A DNA stretch of 64,000 nt from Pseudonocardia benzenivorans CB1190 (lineage in GTDB: Bacteria; Actinomycetota; Actinomycetes; Mycobacteriales; Pseudonocardiaceae). Below the pieces are notes generated by a model. It was not told where the DNA came from, ran no database searches, and was given only the letters and a program-made list of their open reading frames with translations. The stretch lies in contig NC_015312.1 of the NCBI RefSeq assembly GCF_000196675.2, positions 3,534,001 to 3,598,000 on the forward strand. The letters run 5' to 3'. This document shows, one piece after another, positions 7,368-19,184 of the stretch (position 1 is its first letter; each line of letters starts with the position of its first letter). The translations under genes were made by a program, and so were the position numbers.

Positions 7368-9182
7368 CTACAGGTACTGGCCGGTGTTCGACGCCGTGTC
7401 GATCGCGCGCCCGGTCTCGGTGTTCTTCCCGGTGACCAGCGTGCGGATGTAGACGATCCGCTCGCCCTTCTTGCCCGAGATGCGCGCCCAGTCGTCCGGG
7501 TTGGTGGTGTTGGGCAGGTCCTCGTTCTCGGCGAACTCGTCGACGATCGCGTCGAGCAGGTGCTGGACCCGCAGGCCCGGCTGGCCCGTCTCCAGCACCG
7601 ACTTGATCGCCGACTTCTTCGCCCGGTCGACGATGTTCTGGATCATCGCGCCCGAGTTGAAGTCCTTGAAGTACAGGGTCTCCTTGTCACCGTTGGCGTA
7701 GGTGACCTCGAGGAAGCGGTTCTCCTCCGACTCGTCGTACATCCGCTCGACGACGCGCTGGATCATCGCGTCGACGGTCGCCTTGCGGCTGCCCGCGAAC
7801 TCCCCGACGTCGTCGACGTGGATCGGCAGGGTGTCGGTGAGGTACTTCGAGAAGATGTCCTGCGCCGCCTCGGCGTCGGGCCGCTCGACCTTGATCTTCA
7901 CGTCCAGCCGGCCGGGCCGCAGGATCGCGGGGTCGATCATGTCCTCGCGGTTCGACGCGCCGATGACGATGACGTTCTCGAGGCCCTCGACGCCGTCGAT
8001 CTCCGCGAGCAGCTGCGGCACGATCGTCGTCTCCACGTCGGAGGAGACACCCGACCCGCGGGTCCGGAAGATCGAGTCCATCTCGTCGAAGAAGACGATG
8101 ACCGGGGTGCCGGCCGACGCCTTCTCCCGCGCCCGCTGGAAGATCAGCCGGATGTGCCGCTCGGTCTCGCCGACGAACTTGTTGAGCAGCTCCGGGCCCT
8201 TGATGTTGAGGAAGAACGCCCGCCCCTCGTCGGGGTCGTCGCCGCGCTGGGCCGCGATCTTCTTGGCCAGCGAGTTGGCGACCGCCTTGGCGATGAGCGT
8301 CTTGCCGCAGCCGGGGGGCCCGTAGAGCAGCACGCCCTTGGGCGGGCGCAGCTCGTACTCCCGGAACAGCTCGGCGTGCAGGAACGGCAGCTCGACGGCG
8401 TCGCGGATCATCTCGATCTGCCGGAACAGACCGCCGATGTCCTCGTACGCGACGTCGGGCACCTCCTCCAGCACGAGGTCCTCGACCTCGGCCTTGGGCA
8501 CCCGCTCGTAGGCGTAACCGGCCTTGGAGTCGACGAGCAGCGAGTCGCCGGGCTTGAGCGGCACGAAGTCGGGGTGGTCGGTGGCCAGCGTCAGCGGCGC
8601 GGCCAGCCACACGACCCGCTCCTCGTCGGCGTTGCCGACGACCAGCGCACGCCCGGCCAGGCCGTCGGCCGTGGGCTCGGAGAGCACCTCGCGCAGCGCG
8701 CACACCTCGCCGATGCGCTCGAAGTCGCCCGCCTCGACCACGGTGAGCGCCTCGTTGAGCCGGACCGTCTGCCCCGCCTGCAGGTCGGCGGTCTCGACGG
8801 CGGGCGACACCGCGACGCGCATCCGGCGCCCCGAGGTGAACACGTCGACGGTCTCGTCCGGGTAGCGGGACAGGAAGACGCCGTAGCCGCTCGGCGGCTG
8901 TGCGAGCCGTTCGACCTCCTCGCGCAGCGCGACGAGCTGGGTCCGTGCCTCGCGAAGGGTCTCCTGCAGCTTCTCGTTGCGTGCGCTGAGCTGGGAGAGC
9001 CGGCTGGCCGACTCGGCCAACCGCTGCTCGAGCACGCGGGTCTGCCGCGGGGATTCGGTGAGCTTCCGGCGCAGGAGCGCGACCTCTTCCTCGAGGAATC
9101 GGATCTGCGCGGCGGCTTCAGCGGGGGTCAGGTTCCCCGGGTCACCCGCCCCGTGCGTGCCGGGACCGTCAAAGGGGTTCAC
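7368..9182 (-). CDS. arc: Proteasome-associated AAA+ ATPase Arc/Mpa
   Basis: A 604-residue ATPase ring subunit that recognises pupylated proteins, unfolds them and feeds them to the 20S proteasome. Residues 20-95 are the coiled coil that binds Pup, 97-240 the two OB-fold domains, and then the AAA+ module with Walker A GPPGCGKT (288-295) and Walker B FFDEMDS. The C-terminus ends in Gln-Tyr-Leu, the tail that docks into and opens the proteasome gate, so it should be functional. GTG start with AGGGAGGA. The neighbouring trmI upstream fits conserved synteny. The downstream neighbour is a converging YceI gene; dop, pup and prcBA are not in this window. Confidence 0.97.
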   Translation of the reverse strand: MNPFDGPGTHGAGDPGNLTPAEAAAQIRFLEEEVALLRRKLTESPRQTRVLEQRLAESASRLSQLSARNEKLQETLREARTQLVALREEVERLAQPPSGYGVFLSRYPDETVDVFTSGRRMRVAVSPAVETADLQAGQTVRLNEALTVVEAGDFERIGEVCALREVLSEPTADGLAGRALVVGNADEERVVWLAAPLTLATDHPDFVPLKPGDSLLVDSKAGYAYERVPKAEVEDLVLEEVPDVAYEDIGGLFRQIEMIRDAVELPFLHAELFREYELRPPKGVLLYGPPGCGKTLIAKAVANSLAKKIAAQRGDDPDEGRAFFLNIKGPELLNKFVGETERHIRLIFQRAREKASAGTPVIVFFDEMDSIFRTRGSGVSSDVETTIVPQLLAEIDGVEGLENVIVIGASNREDMIDPAILRPGRLDVKIKVERPDAEAAQDIFSKYLTDTLPIHVDDVGEFAGSRKATVDAMIQRVVERMYDESEENRFLEVTYANGDKETLYFKDFNSGAMIQNIVDRAKKSAIKSVLETGQPGLRVQHLLDAIVDEFAENEDLPNTTNPDDWARISGKKGERIVYIRTLVTGKNTETGRAIDTASNTGQYL

Positions 9183-9207
9183 GGCATCCTCCCTCCGTGT
9201 TCCGTTT

Positions 9208-9236
9208 CCATACGGTACCTGGGCAGCGCCGTATGG
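9208..9236. promoter_or_regulatory. Inverted repeat in the arc leader
   Basis: CCATACGG (9208-9215) and CCGTATGG (9229-9236) form a perfect 8-base inverted repeat with a 13-base spacer, 25-55 bases upstream of the arc GTG. It could be an operator or an RNA hairpin, and its A/T content is high for this DNA. Confidence 0.4.
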
Positions 9237-9344
9237 GTGTTGCGGCGAATCGGTGATCCGCCACTCAGCCGGTCGGCACCTTGACTCCGTTCCCCCGTCT
9301 CGGCTCGGTAACCGCGGAGTCGCCCGACGCTCGTCCGAACGTCG

Positions 9345-11527
<2,183 letters not shown>

Positions 11528-11759
11528 GCAGCCGGCGCCACCGGCGTCGGGCGCGACCACGCGAGTCGGCACGTCGCCGGCCGGGTCGAGCGCTCCGCCC
11601 GACCATCGGAGACCGCCCGACCGTCGGAGCCTGCCCGAGCGCGCGCAACCGGCGCACCCCCGAGTGTCCTGCCGGCGCGCCCGCGGACCGCCGGCGCGCC
11701 CGGCCGCGCCGCCCCACCCGGCCGCGTCGGGTTCGCGGCCGACTCGGCATGATCGGGAC

Positions 11760-12584
11760 GTGACCGACACCGAGAGCAGCACCGAGAGCGGTGGGGAGCC
11801 CTACTACCTCCCGCTCGACGGCGAGGACCGGCGGTTCCGCGCGACCTTCTCCACGACGGGCCCCTGGTTCGCCGACGCCCAGCACGCAGGCCCGCCGTCG
11901 GCGCTGCTGGCCCGCGCCATCGAGCGGTGGCCCTCCCCCGACCCCGACGTCCCGTTGCGCCTGGCCCGGCTGACGACGGAGGTGCTGGGCCCCATCCCGG
12001 CAGGCGAGGTCGAGGTCTCGACCCAGGTGCTGCGACCGGGCAGACGGATCGAGCTGCTGCAGGCCGAGCTCGTCGCCGGGGGCCGGACGGTGCTGCAGGC
12101 CCGGGGCTGGCGCTACGTCCGGGCCGACACCTCGGAGGTGACGGTCGGGGCCGCACCCGACCTCCCGGGACCCGAGGCCGCGACGCCCTACGAGCAGCGC
12201 CCCGACCGCTGGTTGCCGGGGTTCGTCGACACCATCGACTGGCGGATGCTCGCGGGCGGACTCGGCGAGCCCGGGCCGGGCACGGCGTGGTGCCGGCAGC
12301 GGGTGCCGCTCGTCGCGGGCGAGCAGCCGACACCGCTGCAACGGCTGGTCGTGGCCGCCGACTCAGCGAACGGGATCGGCTCGGCGCTCGACGTGCGGGA
12401 CTGGCTGTTCCTCAACACCGAGCTGTCGCTGCACGTCCACCGGCCGCCGACGGGCGAGTGGATCGGCGTCGACGCGACCACGGTCATCGGCCCGGCGGGT
12501 GCGGGAACCGTGTCCGCGGTGCTGCACGACGAGGCCGGTCACACCGGGCGCGTCGCGCAGGCCCTGACGGTCGCGCCCCGCTGA
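11760..12584 (+). CDS. Thioesterase-family (double hot-dog) protein
   Basis: A 274-residue protein with the acyl-CoA thioesterase layout of two fused hot-dog domains: the first near FSTTGPWFADAQHAGPPSALLARAIER, the second around DWLFLNTELSLHVHRPPTGEW and IGVDATTVIGPAGAGTVSAVLHDEAG. Proteins of this type hydrolyse acyl-CoA thioesters. The Asp/Gln/Thr pattern of TesB-type enzymes is only partly evident, so the substrate is open. The GTG start follows CATGAT-6 bases-GTG, a possible leaderless promoter. The 11528-11759 spacer before it is GC-rich, with no motif I can support. Confidence 0.8.
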   Translation: MTDTESSTESGGEPYYLPLDGEDRRFRATFSTTGPWFADAQHAGPPSALLARAIERWPSPDPDVPLRLARLTTEVLGPIPAGEVEVSTQVLRPGRRIELLQAELVAGGRTVLQARGWRYVRADTSEVTVGAAPDLPGPEAATPYEQRPDRWLPGFVDTIDWRMLAGGLGEPGPGTAWCRQRVPLVAGEQPTPLQRLVVAADSANGIGSALDVRDWLFLNTELSLHVHRPPTGEWIGVDATTVIGPAGAGTVSAVLHDEAGHTGRVAQALTVAPR

Positions 12585-12612
12585 GCCGTCCCGGCCGGCG
12601 GGGACGGCTCAG
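12581..12612. terminator. Bidirectional hairpin over the stops of the thioesterase and hisG genes
   Basis: CTGAGCCGTCCC (12581-12592) pairs perfectly with GGGACGGCTCAG (12601-12612) around an 8-base loop. The stem contains both converging stop codons. Confidence 0.75.
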
Positions 12613-13493
12613 ACGTCGCGGCCGTCGACCGCTCGGCAGGAGCGGATCTCCGAGGTGAGGATGGCGCGGGCGCCGATGGCGGCCAGCTTGTCCATGATCG
12701 CGTTCGCGCTGCTCTTGGTGACCATCGACCGGACGGCGACCCAGCCTTCGCGCTCCAGCGGAGCGATCGTCGGGGACTGGAGGCCGGGGGTGATCCCGGT
12801 GGCCTGCTCGAGGACGGCCTTGGGGCAGTCGTAGTCGAGCATCAGGTACTGCCGGGCGTAGACGACGCCGCGCAGCCGCTCGGTGAACACCTTCTTGAGG
12901 CCCTTGACCTCGTCGGACTCGTGCCGGTCGAGCCGCGGCTCGCGCTCGATGAGCGTGGCCTCGGACTCGGCGATCGGGTCACCGATGATCTTCAGGCCGT
13001 GCTGGCGCAGCGTGCGGCCCGAGGACACGACGTCGGCGATCGCGTCGGCCAGGCCGAGCTGCACCGAGATCTCCACGGCGCCGTCGAGCTTGACGATGTT
13101 CGCGCCGATCCGCTTGCCGCTGAGGTGGGAGCGCACCAGCCGCGGGTAGGACGTCGCGATGGTCTTGCCGTCGAGGTCCTCGATCTTCCAGTCGCGGTCG
13201 GCCGGGGCCGCGAAGCGGAACTTCGAGGCGCCGAACCCCAGCGCCAGCACCGACTGGACCTGGCTGCCGGACTCCTCCATGAGATCGTGGCCGGTGATCC
13301 CCAGCTGCAGGTCGCCCGAGCCGACGTAGGTGGCGATGTCCTTCGGCCGCAGGTAGAAGAACTCGATCTGGTTCTCCTCGTCGATCATGCTGAGGTCGCG
13401 GGAGTCGGAGCGCTGCCGGTAGCCGGCCTCACGCATCATCGTCGACGCGGGCTCGGCGAGGGTGCCCTTGTTCGGGAGCGCGACGCGGAGCAT
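12609..13493 (-). CDS. hisG: ATP phosphoribosyltransferase, long form
   Basis: First step of histidine synthesis: ATP + PRPP to phosphoribosyl-ATP. The 294-residue protein starts [12 protein letters not shown], has the PRPP-binding stretch [18 protein letters not shown], and ends in an ACT-like regulatory domain (about residues 215-290; [19 protein letters not shown]), so it is the histidine-inhibited long HisG that needs no HisZ. The ATG at 13493 has AGTAGGAAAG before it; an upstream in-frame ATG at 13517 lacks a good site. It lies 50 bases after hisE on the same strand, so they form one unit. Confidence 0.97.
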   Translation of the reverse strand: MLRVALPNKGTLAEPASTMMREAGYRQRSDSRDLSMIDEENQIEFFYLRPKDIATYVGSGDLQLGITGHDLMEESGSQVQSVLALGFGASKFRFAAPADRDWKIEDLDGKTIATSYPRLVRSHLSGKRIGANIVKLDGAVEISVQLGLADAIADVVSSGRTLRQHGLKIIGDPIAESEATLIEREPRLDRHESDEVKGLKKVFTERLRGVVYARQYLMLDYDCPKAVLEQATGITPGLQSPTIAPLEREGWVAVRSMVTKSSANAIMDKLAAIGARAILTSEIRSCRAVDGRDV

Positions 13494-13543
13494 GGCTTTC
13501 CTACTTTCGAGCTGCATCGGATCGGGCTGTTCTCAAATGTCGG

Positions 13544-13807
13544 TCACAGGTACTTGTAGACGTGCTCGAGGCGGATCCCACGCCCGATCATGATGACCTG
13601 GGCCCGGTAGAGCAGCTGGGAGATCTCCTCGGCCAGCGCGTCGTCGGACTCGTGCTCGGCGGCCAGCCAGACCTCGCCGGCCTCCTCGAGCAGCTTCTTG
13701 CCCTGTGCGTGCACTCCGGCGTCCAGGGCCGCGACCGTGCCCGAGCCCTCGGGGCGGGACACCGCCTTCTCGCTGAGCTCGGCGAAGAGCCCGTCGAATG
13801 TCTTCAC
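13544..13807 (-). CDS. hisE: Phosphoribosyl-ATP pyrophosphatase
   Basis: An 87-residue all-helical MazG-type enzyme that hydrolyses phosphoribosyl-ATP to phosphoribosyl-AMP, the second histidine step. The metal-binding region [17 protein letters not shown] (residues 38-54) and [16 protein letters not shown] are typical. It starts at GTG with AAGGAGA nine bases upstream, and stands before hisG on the same strand. The 150-base space upstream (13808-13956) contains no other gene. Confidence 0.96.
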   Translation of the reverse strand: MKTFDGLFAELSEKAVSRPEGSGTVAALDAGVHAQGKKLLEEAGEVWLAAEHESDDALAEEISQLLYRAQVIMIGRGIRLEHVYKYL

Positions 13808-13956
13808 GTCGAGTATCTCCTTCCCCGTCCAGTGTCGTCCGTCGTCGTGACGGCCCACGAATCGGGGACGGGGTCGTGCTTCCACCGGGGGCCGTGCTGC
13901 GCCGGATGGCACAGCGACGAGAGGGACACCCAGGTCAGAAGGGTATCGACGACCGG

Positions 13957-14658
13957 TTACCGCGCACCGGTGACCGCGCCGACACGAACGGTGAGGAACG
14001 CCGCGGCGAGCCCGTCGACGTCGAGGCCGGCGAGGGTGTCGCGGTGCACGCGGCCGGGCGCGGCGGGCACCGGCACCTCGCACGGAACGACGAGTACCGC
14101 CGCACCCGCGGTCGCTGCCGCCAGCGCCCCGGTCGGGGAGTCCTCGACGGCCAGGCACTCCGTGATCGGCACCCCGAGCAGCTCGGCCGCCCGCAGGTAG
14201 ACGTCGGGCGCCGGCTTGCCGTGCTCGACCTCGTCGCCGCAGACGGTCGCCGCGAACCACTCGGTGCCGATGGTGCGCAGCGCGAGGTCGGTGAGCCGGC
14301 GGCCGGTGTTGGTCACCAGCGCCGCGGGCAGCCCGGCCGCCCGCACGGCGGCGAGCAGCTCACGGGCGCCCGGCCGCCAGGGCAGCCCCCGCACGAACAG
14401 CTCCTCGGTCCGCGCGACCAGGTGCCCGGCCGTCTCCGCCACCTGCGCCGGCGTGGCCTCGACACCGGCCTCGCGCAGCAGCACGCGGACGCTGAACTCG
14501 AGGTTCCCGCCGACGGTCTCCCGCCGGGCCTCGTCGGTCAGCGGTCCCCCGCCCAGCCGGGCGAGGGTGTCGACGAGCGAACGGTCCCAGAGCTTCTCGG
14601 AGTCGACCAGCGTGCCGTCCATGTCGAACAGGACGGCGGCCGGTGTGCTACCCCGCAT
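13957..14658 (-). CDS. HAD-superfamily hydrolase (beta-phosphoglucomutase-like)
   Basis: A 233-residue HAD type IA hydrolase. Motif I is [13 protein letters not shown] (residues 9-21), motif II the T in LVTNTG, motif III the K in [10 protein letters not shown], motif [17 protein letters not shown]. The helical cap sits between motifs I and II. It cleaves or transfers a phosphate on a small substrate, unknown here. Its ATG overlaps the metH stop by 11 bases, so the two are coupled. The order metH - HAD - hisE - hisG is transcribed in one direction. Confidence 0.9.
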   Translation of the reverse strand: MRGSTPAAVLFDMDGTLVDSEKLWDRSLVDTLARLGGGPLTDEARRETVGGNLEFSVRVLLREAGVEATPAQVAETAGHLVARTEELFVRGLPWRPGARELLAAVRAAGLPAALVTNTGRRLTDLALRTIGTEWFAATVCGDEVEHGKPAPDVYLRAAELLGVPITECLAVEDSPTGALAAATAGAAVLVVPCEVPVPAAPGRVHRDTLAGLDVDGLAAAFLTVRVGAVTGAR

Positions 14659-17600
14659 TGAAGTACTTCGCCTCCGGGTGGTGGGCCACGAGCGCGTCGG
14701 TGGACTGCTCGGGATGCAGCTGCAGCTCCTCGGACAGCCCGACCCCGATCCGGCCCGGCTCGAGCATCTCGACGATCTTCGTGCGGTCCTCGAGGTTCGG
14801 GCAGGCGCCGTAGCCGAGGGAGTAGCGGGCGCCGCGGTAGCCGAGCTTGAAGAAGTCCTCGACGTCGTCGGGGTCGTCCTCGGCCAGCGTGCGGCCGGTG
14901 GACCAGGTCAGCTCCTCGCGGACCCGGCGGTGCCAGTACTCGGCCAGCGCCTCGGTGAGCTGCACGCCCAGGCCGTGGACCTCGAGGTAGTCGCGGTAGG
15001 AGTCCTTGGCGAACAGCTCGTTGGCGTAGTCGGCGATGGGCTGGCCCATCGTCACCAGGTGCAGCGGCAGCACGTCGATCTCACCGGCGGCGATCGCGAG
15101 GTCACGTGGGCGCCAGAAGTCGGCCAGGCACAGGTGGCGGTCGCGGCGCTGGCGCGGGAAGGCGAAGCGGTGGCGCTCGGGCGCGTCGGCTCGCGGCTCG
15201 GTGAGCACGACGAGCTCGTCGCGCACCGCGACGGCCGGGAAGTAGCCGTAGACGACGGCGGCGTTGGCGAGCACACCCTCGGTGGCGAGCCGCTCCAGCC
15301 AGTACCGCAGCCGCGGCCTGCCCTCGGTCTCGACGAGCTCCTCGTAGGAGGGGCCCGACCCGCCCTTGGCGCCGCGCAGCCCCCACTGGCCCAGGAACAG
15401 GGCGCGCTCGTCGATCATCCCGGAGTACTCGGCGACCGCGATGCCCTTGACGACGCGCGTGCCCCAGAACGGCGGCGTCGGCAGCGGGTTGTCGAGGGCG
15501 ACGTCCGAACGCTCCGGCAGCGGTCCCGCGGCCTCGGCCTCGGCGGCCCGGCGCTTGGCCGCGATCCGCTTGGACCGCTCGTGCCGGGCCTTGCGCTCGG
15601 CGATCTTCTGCTCCTCGGCCGGGTCGACGGCGGGTGCGTCCCCGCGGGCCCTGGCCATCGTCGCGTCCATGAGCCGCAGCCCCTCGAACGCGTCGCGGGC
15701 GTAGGAGACCCGGCCCCGGTAGAGCTCGGCCAGGTCGTTCTCGACGTAGGAGCGGGTCAGCGCGGCGCCGCCGAGCAGCACCGGCAGCTGCTCGGCCACC
15801 CCTCGGGAGTTCATCTCCTCGAGGTTCTCCTTCATGATCACCGTCGACTTGACCAGCAGCCCGGACATGCCCACGGCGTGGGCTCCGTGCTCCTGCGCGG
15901 CGGACAGGATCGTCGAGATGGGCTGCTTGATGCCCAGGTTGACCACGGTGTAGCCGTTGTTGCTCAGGATGATGTCGACCAGGTTCTTGCCGATGTCGTG
16001 CACGTCGCCCTTGACCGTGGCCAGCACGATCGTGCCCTTGCCCGCCGCGTCGGTCTTCTCCATGTGCGGCTCGAGGTGGGCGACGGCGGTCTTCATGACC
16101 TCGGCGCTCTGCAGCACGAACGGCAGCTGCATCTGGCCCGACCCGAACAGCTCGCCGACGGTCTTCATGCCGGACAGCAGGACGTCGTTGATGATCTCCA
16201 GCGCCGGGCGCTCCTCGAGCGCGGCGTCGAGGTCGGCCTCCAGGCCGACCCGCTCACCGTCGACGATGCGCCGCTCCAGCCGTTCGAACAGCGGCAGCGC
16301 CGCGAGCTCCTCGGCGCGGCCGGCCTTCGCCGACGACGCCGTGACCCCCTCGAACAGCTCCATGAACCGCGCCAGCGGGTCGTAACCCTCGCGGCGCCGG
16401 TCGTAGACGAGGTCGAGTGCCACCGAGCGCTGCTCGTCGGGGATCTTCGACATCGGCAGGATCTTCGACGCGTGCACGATGGCCGTGTCGAGCCCGGCCG
16501 TGACGCACTCGTGCAGGAACACCGAGTTCAGCACCTGGCGGGCGGCGGCGTTGAGCCCGAACGAGACGTTGGAGATGCCGAGCGTGGTCTGCACGGTCGG
16601 GTACTGCCGCTTGAGCTCGCGGATCGCCTCGATCGTCTCCAGGGCGTCGCGGCGGACCTCCTCCTGGCCCGTCGTGATCGGGAACGTCAGCGCGTCGACG
16701 ACGATGTCCTCCACGCGCATGCCGTGGTTGGCGGTGAGGTCCCGGATGAGCCGGTCGGCCACCCGGACCTTCCACTCCGCGGTCCGGGCCTGCCCCTCCT
16801 CGTCGATGCAGAGCGCGACCACGGCGGCACCGTGCTCGCGGACGACGGCCATCGTGCGCTGGAACCGCGACCCGGGACCGTCGCCGTCCTCGTAGTTGAC
16901 CGAGTTGACGATGCAGCGGCCGCCGAGGTGCTCCAGCCCGGCCTGCACGACCTCGGTCTCGGTCGAGTCGATCATGATCGGCAGGGTCGACGCGGTCGCG
17001 AGCCTGCCGGCGAGCTCGGCCATGTCGGCGACACCGTCGCGACCCACGTAGTCGACGTTGAGGTCGAGCATGTGCGCGCCGTCGCGGGTCTGCTCGCGGG
17101 CGATCGCGACGCAGTCCTCCCACCGCTCCTCGATCATCGCCTCGCGGAAGGCCTTGGAGCCGTTGGCGTTGGTCCGCTCCCCCACCATGAGCACCGACGT
17201 GTCCTGGCGGAACGGCACCGAGGCGTACAGCGAGCTCACGCCCGGCTCGGGGCGGGGGTCGCGCACCGCGGGCGTCACCGCGGCGACGGCCTCGGACACC
17301 GCACGCACGTGGTCGGGGGTGGTGCCGCAGCAGCCGCCGACGAGCCGCAGCCCGTAGTCGCGCACGAACGTCGAGAGCGCCTCGGCCAGCTCGTCGGGCG
17401 AGAGTGGGTAGACCGCGCCGTTCGGCCCGAGCTGCGGCAGCCCGGCGTTGGGCATGACCGACAGCGGGATGCGAGCGTGCTTGGACAGCGTCCGCAGGTG
17501 CTCGCTCATCTCGGCGGGGCCGGTGGCGCAGTTGAGCCCGATGAGGTCGACGCCGAGCGGCTCGATCGCGGTCAGCGCCGCGCCGATCTCACTGCCCAGC

Positions 17601-18220
17601 AGCATCGTCCCCGTGGTCTCGACGGTGACCTGGGTGATGATCGGGATCCGGCGGCCCTCGGCCGCCATCGCGCGCCGCACACCGAGCACGGCCGCCTTGA
17701 CCTGCAGCAGGTCCTGACAGGTCTCGATGACGAACGCGTCGGCGCCGCCCGCGAGCAGGCCGATGCCGCACTCGGTGTAGGCGTCGCGCAGCCGGGCGAA
17801 GCTCTCGTGGCCGAGGGTGGGCAGCTTGGTGCCCGGCCCGACCGAGCCCAGCACGTAGCGCGGCCGGTCGGGCGTCGACAGCTCGTCGGCGGCCTCGCGG
17901 GCCAGCCGCGCGCCCTTCTCCGCCAGCTCGCGGATGCGCTCGGCGATGTCGTACTCGGCGAGGTTGGGCAGGTTCGCGCCGAAGCTGTTGGTCTCGACGG
18001 CGTCGGCCCCTGCCTCCAGGTAGCCGGTGTGGATGCGGCGGACGACGTCGGGCCGGGTGTCGTTGAGGATCTCGTTGCAGCCGTCGAGACCGGCGAAGTC
18101 GTCGAGCGTCAGGTCCGCGGCCTGCAACATGGTGCCCATCGCGCCGTCGGCGACGACGACACGCCGAGCGAGCGTGTCGAGGAACGACGTGTCGTGACCA
18201 TCGGGGTTCAGTTCGGGCAC
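14648..18220 (-). CDS. metH: Cobalamin-dependent methionine synthase
   Basis: A 1190-residue enzyme that moves a methyl group from methyltetrahydrofolate through cobalamin to homocysteine. In order: the homocysteine domain (VVVADGAMGTMLQ at the start, with zinc ligands in LIGLNCATG and VGGCCGTT), the pterin domain (VGERTNANGSKAFREAM), the cobalamin modules with DVHDIGKN carrying the axial His, and the C-terminal AdoMet reactivation domain (RYSLGYGACPNLEDR). All key ligands are present. The GTG start is placed 7 bases after TAACCT, so the mRNA is probably leaderless. I see no cobalamin riboswitch in the 67-base space to the divergent PAC2 gene. Confidence 0.97.
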   Translation of the reverse strand: MPELNPDGHDTSFLDTLARRVVVADGAMGTMLQAADLTLDDFAGLDGCNEILNDTRPDVVRRIHTGYLEAGADAVETNSFGANLPNLAEYDIAERIRELAEKGARLAREAADELSTPDRPRYVLGSVGPGTKLPTLGHESFARLRDAYTECGIGLLAGGADAFVIETCQDLLQVKAAVLGVRRAMAAEGRRIPIITQVTVETTGTMLLGSEIGAALTAIEPLGVDLIGLNCATGPAEMSEHLRTLSKHARIPLSVMPNAGLPQLGPNGAVYPLSPDELAEALSTFVRDYGLRLVGGCCGTTPDHVRAVSEAVAAVTPAVRDPRPEPGVSSLYASVPFRQDTSVLMVGERTNANGSKAFREAMIEERWEDCVAIAREQTRDGAHMLDLNVDYVGRDGVADMAELAGRLATASTLPIMIDSTETEVVQAGLEHLGGRCIVNSVNYEDGDGPGSRFQRTMAVVREHGAAVVALCIDEEGQARTAEWKVRVADRLIRDLTANHGMRVEDIVVDALTFPITTGQEEVRRDALETIEAIRELKRQYPTVQTTLGISNVSFGLNAAARQVLNSVFLHECVTAGLDTAIVHASKILPMSKIPDEQRSVALDLVYDRRREGYDPLARFMELFEGVTASSAKAGRAEELAALPLFERLERRIVDGERVGLEADLDAALEERPALEIINDVLLSGMKTVGELFGSGQMQLPFVLQSAEVMKTAVAHLEPHMEKTDAAGKGTIVLATVKGDVHDIGKNLVDIILSNNGYTVVNLGIKQPISTILSAAQEHGAHAVGMSGLLVKSTVIMKENLEEMNSRGVAEQLPVLLGGAALTRSYVENDLAELYRGRVSYARDAFEGLRLMDATMARARGDAPAVDPAEEQKIAERKARHERSKRIAAKRRAAEAEAAGPLPERSDVALDNPLPTPPFWGTRVVKGIAVAEYSGMIDERALFLGQWGLRGAKGGSGPSYEELVETEGRPRLRYWLERLATEGVLANAAVVYGYFPAVAVRDELVVLTEPRADAPERHRFAFPRQRRDRHLCLADFWRPRDLAIAAGEIDVLPLHLVTMGQPIADYANELFAKDSYRDYLEVHGLGVQLTEALAEYWHRRVREELTWSTGRTLAEDDPDDVEDFFKLGYRGARYSLGYGACPNLEDRTKIVEMLEPGRIGVGLSEELQLHPEQSTDALVAHHPEAKYFNAG

Positions 18221-18227
18221 GGCGACA

Positions 18228-18233
18228 AGGTTA
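18228..18233 (-). promoter_or_regulatory. Leaderless -10 element of metH
   Basis: The minus strand reads TAACCT, then 7 bases, then the metH GTG. TAnnnT placed 6-7 bases from the start codon is the usual actinobacterial leaderless arrangement. Confidence 0.5.
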
Positions 18234-18275
18234 GCCGCCGGGCGACCGGGGCCGTCGCCGCGCGCCCGTCCGCCG

Positions 18276-18281
18276 TAGGCT
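18276..18281 (+). promoter_or_regulatory. Leaderless -10 element of the PAC2 gene
   Basis: TAGGCT is followed by exactly 6 bases and the ATG at 18288, with no ribosome site between, so translation should begin at the mRNA 5' end. Confidence 0.55.
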
Positions 18282-18287
18282 GGCCCG

Positions 18288-19184
18288 ATGACCGATCGCG
18301 TGCCGGGCCGAGACCCACGGCCCGATCTCCCCGAGCTCAACGAGCCGGTGATGATCGCGGCGTTCGAGGGCTGGAACGACGCCGGCGAGGCGGCCAGCAC
18401 GGCGCTGGAACACCTCGAGCTGAGCTGGGATGCCACGCCGTTGGACTCGATCGACCCCGAGGACTATTACGATTTCCAGGTCACACGCCCCCTCGTACGG
18501 CTCTCCGACGGCGTGAGCAGACGTGTCGAGTGGCAGACGACGCGGCTCTCGGTCGCGACGCTGCCCGGGACGGACCGCCACGTGGTCCTCCTCAACGGCA
18601 TCGAGCCGAACCTGCGCTGGCGCTCGTTCTGCGCCGAGCTGCTCGGCTACGTCGAGGCCCTCGGAGTGACGAAGGTCATCACGCTCGGCGCGATGCAGAC
18701 CGAGACACCGCACACCCGGCCGACCCCGATCAGCGGGTTCTCCTTCGACCGCGGGTCGGCGGGCGAGCTACGGGTCGAGCCGTCGTCCTACGAGGGACCC
18801 ACCGGCATCGTCGGGGTCTTCCACCAGGCGTGCGTCGAGGCCGGGGTGCCGGCGGTGTCGTTCTGGGCCTCGGTGCCCCATTACGTCTCGCAGGCGCGGG
18901 TCCCCAAGGCCGCGGTGGCGCTGCTGCACCGCGTCGAGGAGGTCCTCGACGTCGAGGTCCCGCTCGGCGGGCTCCCCGAGCAGGCCGAGGAGTGGGAGCG
19001 GACGGTCTCGGAGATGGCCGACGCCGACGACGAGGTCCGCGAGTACGTCCGCCAGCTCGAGGAGCAGGCCTCCGAGGAGGAGCAGGCCGCCGCCTCGGAC
19101 CTGGAGGAGGCCAGCGGCGACGCGATCGCCGCCGACTTCGAGCGCTACCTGCGCCGTCGCGGTTCTGGGAGCTCGGGCTCCTGA
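18288..19184 (+). CDS. PAC2-family protein
   Basis: A 298-residue member of the PAC2 family, related to a eukaryotic proteasome-assembly chaperone. Seen: PVMIAAFEGWNDAGEAASTA at the start, DYYDFQVTRPLVR, LLNGIEPNLRWRSFC and the ITLGAMQTETPHTRP loop, then an acidic coiled tail (about residues 225-290) ending RRRGSGSSGS. The bacterial function is not settled. Placement beside metH and in the same region as arc is conserved in actinobacteria. Translation is probably leaderless. The stop TGA overlaps the CTG proposed as start of the MFS gene. Confidence 0.88.
   Translation: MTDRVPGRDPRPDLPELNEPVMIAAFEGWNDAGEAASTALEHLELSWDATPLDSIDPEDYYDFQVTRPLVRLSDGVSRRVEWQTTRLSVATLPGTDRHVVLLNGIEPNLRWRSFCAELLGYVEALGVTKVITLGAMQTETPHTRPTPISGFSFDRGSAGELRVEPSSYEGPTGIVGVFHQACVEAGVPAVSFWASVPHYVSQARVPKAAVALLHRVEEVLDVEVPLGGLPEQAEEWERTVSEMADADDEVREYVRQLEEQASEEEQAAASDLEEASGDAIAADFERYLRRRGSGSSGS

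Noticed and set aside
14216..19180. A plus-strand open frame of over 1600 codons that runs into the MFS gene
   Set aside because: It is antisense to metH and overlaps PAC2 in another frame. Only its end, from about 19181, encodes a recognisable protein (the MFS permease).
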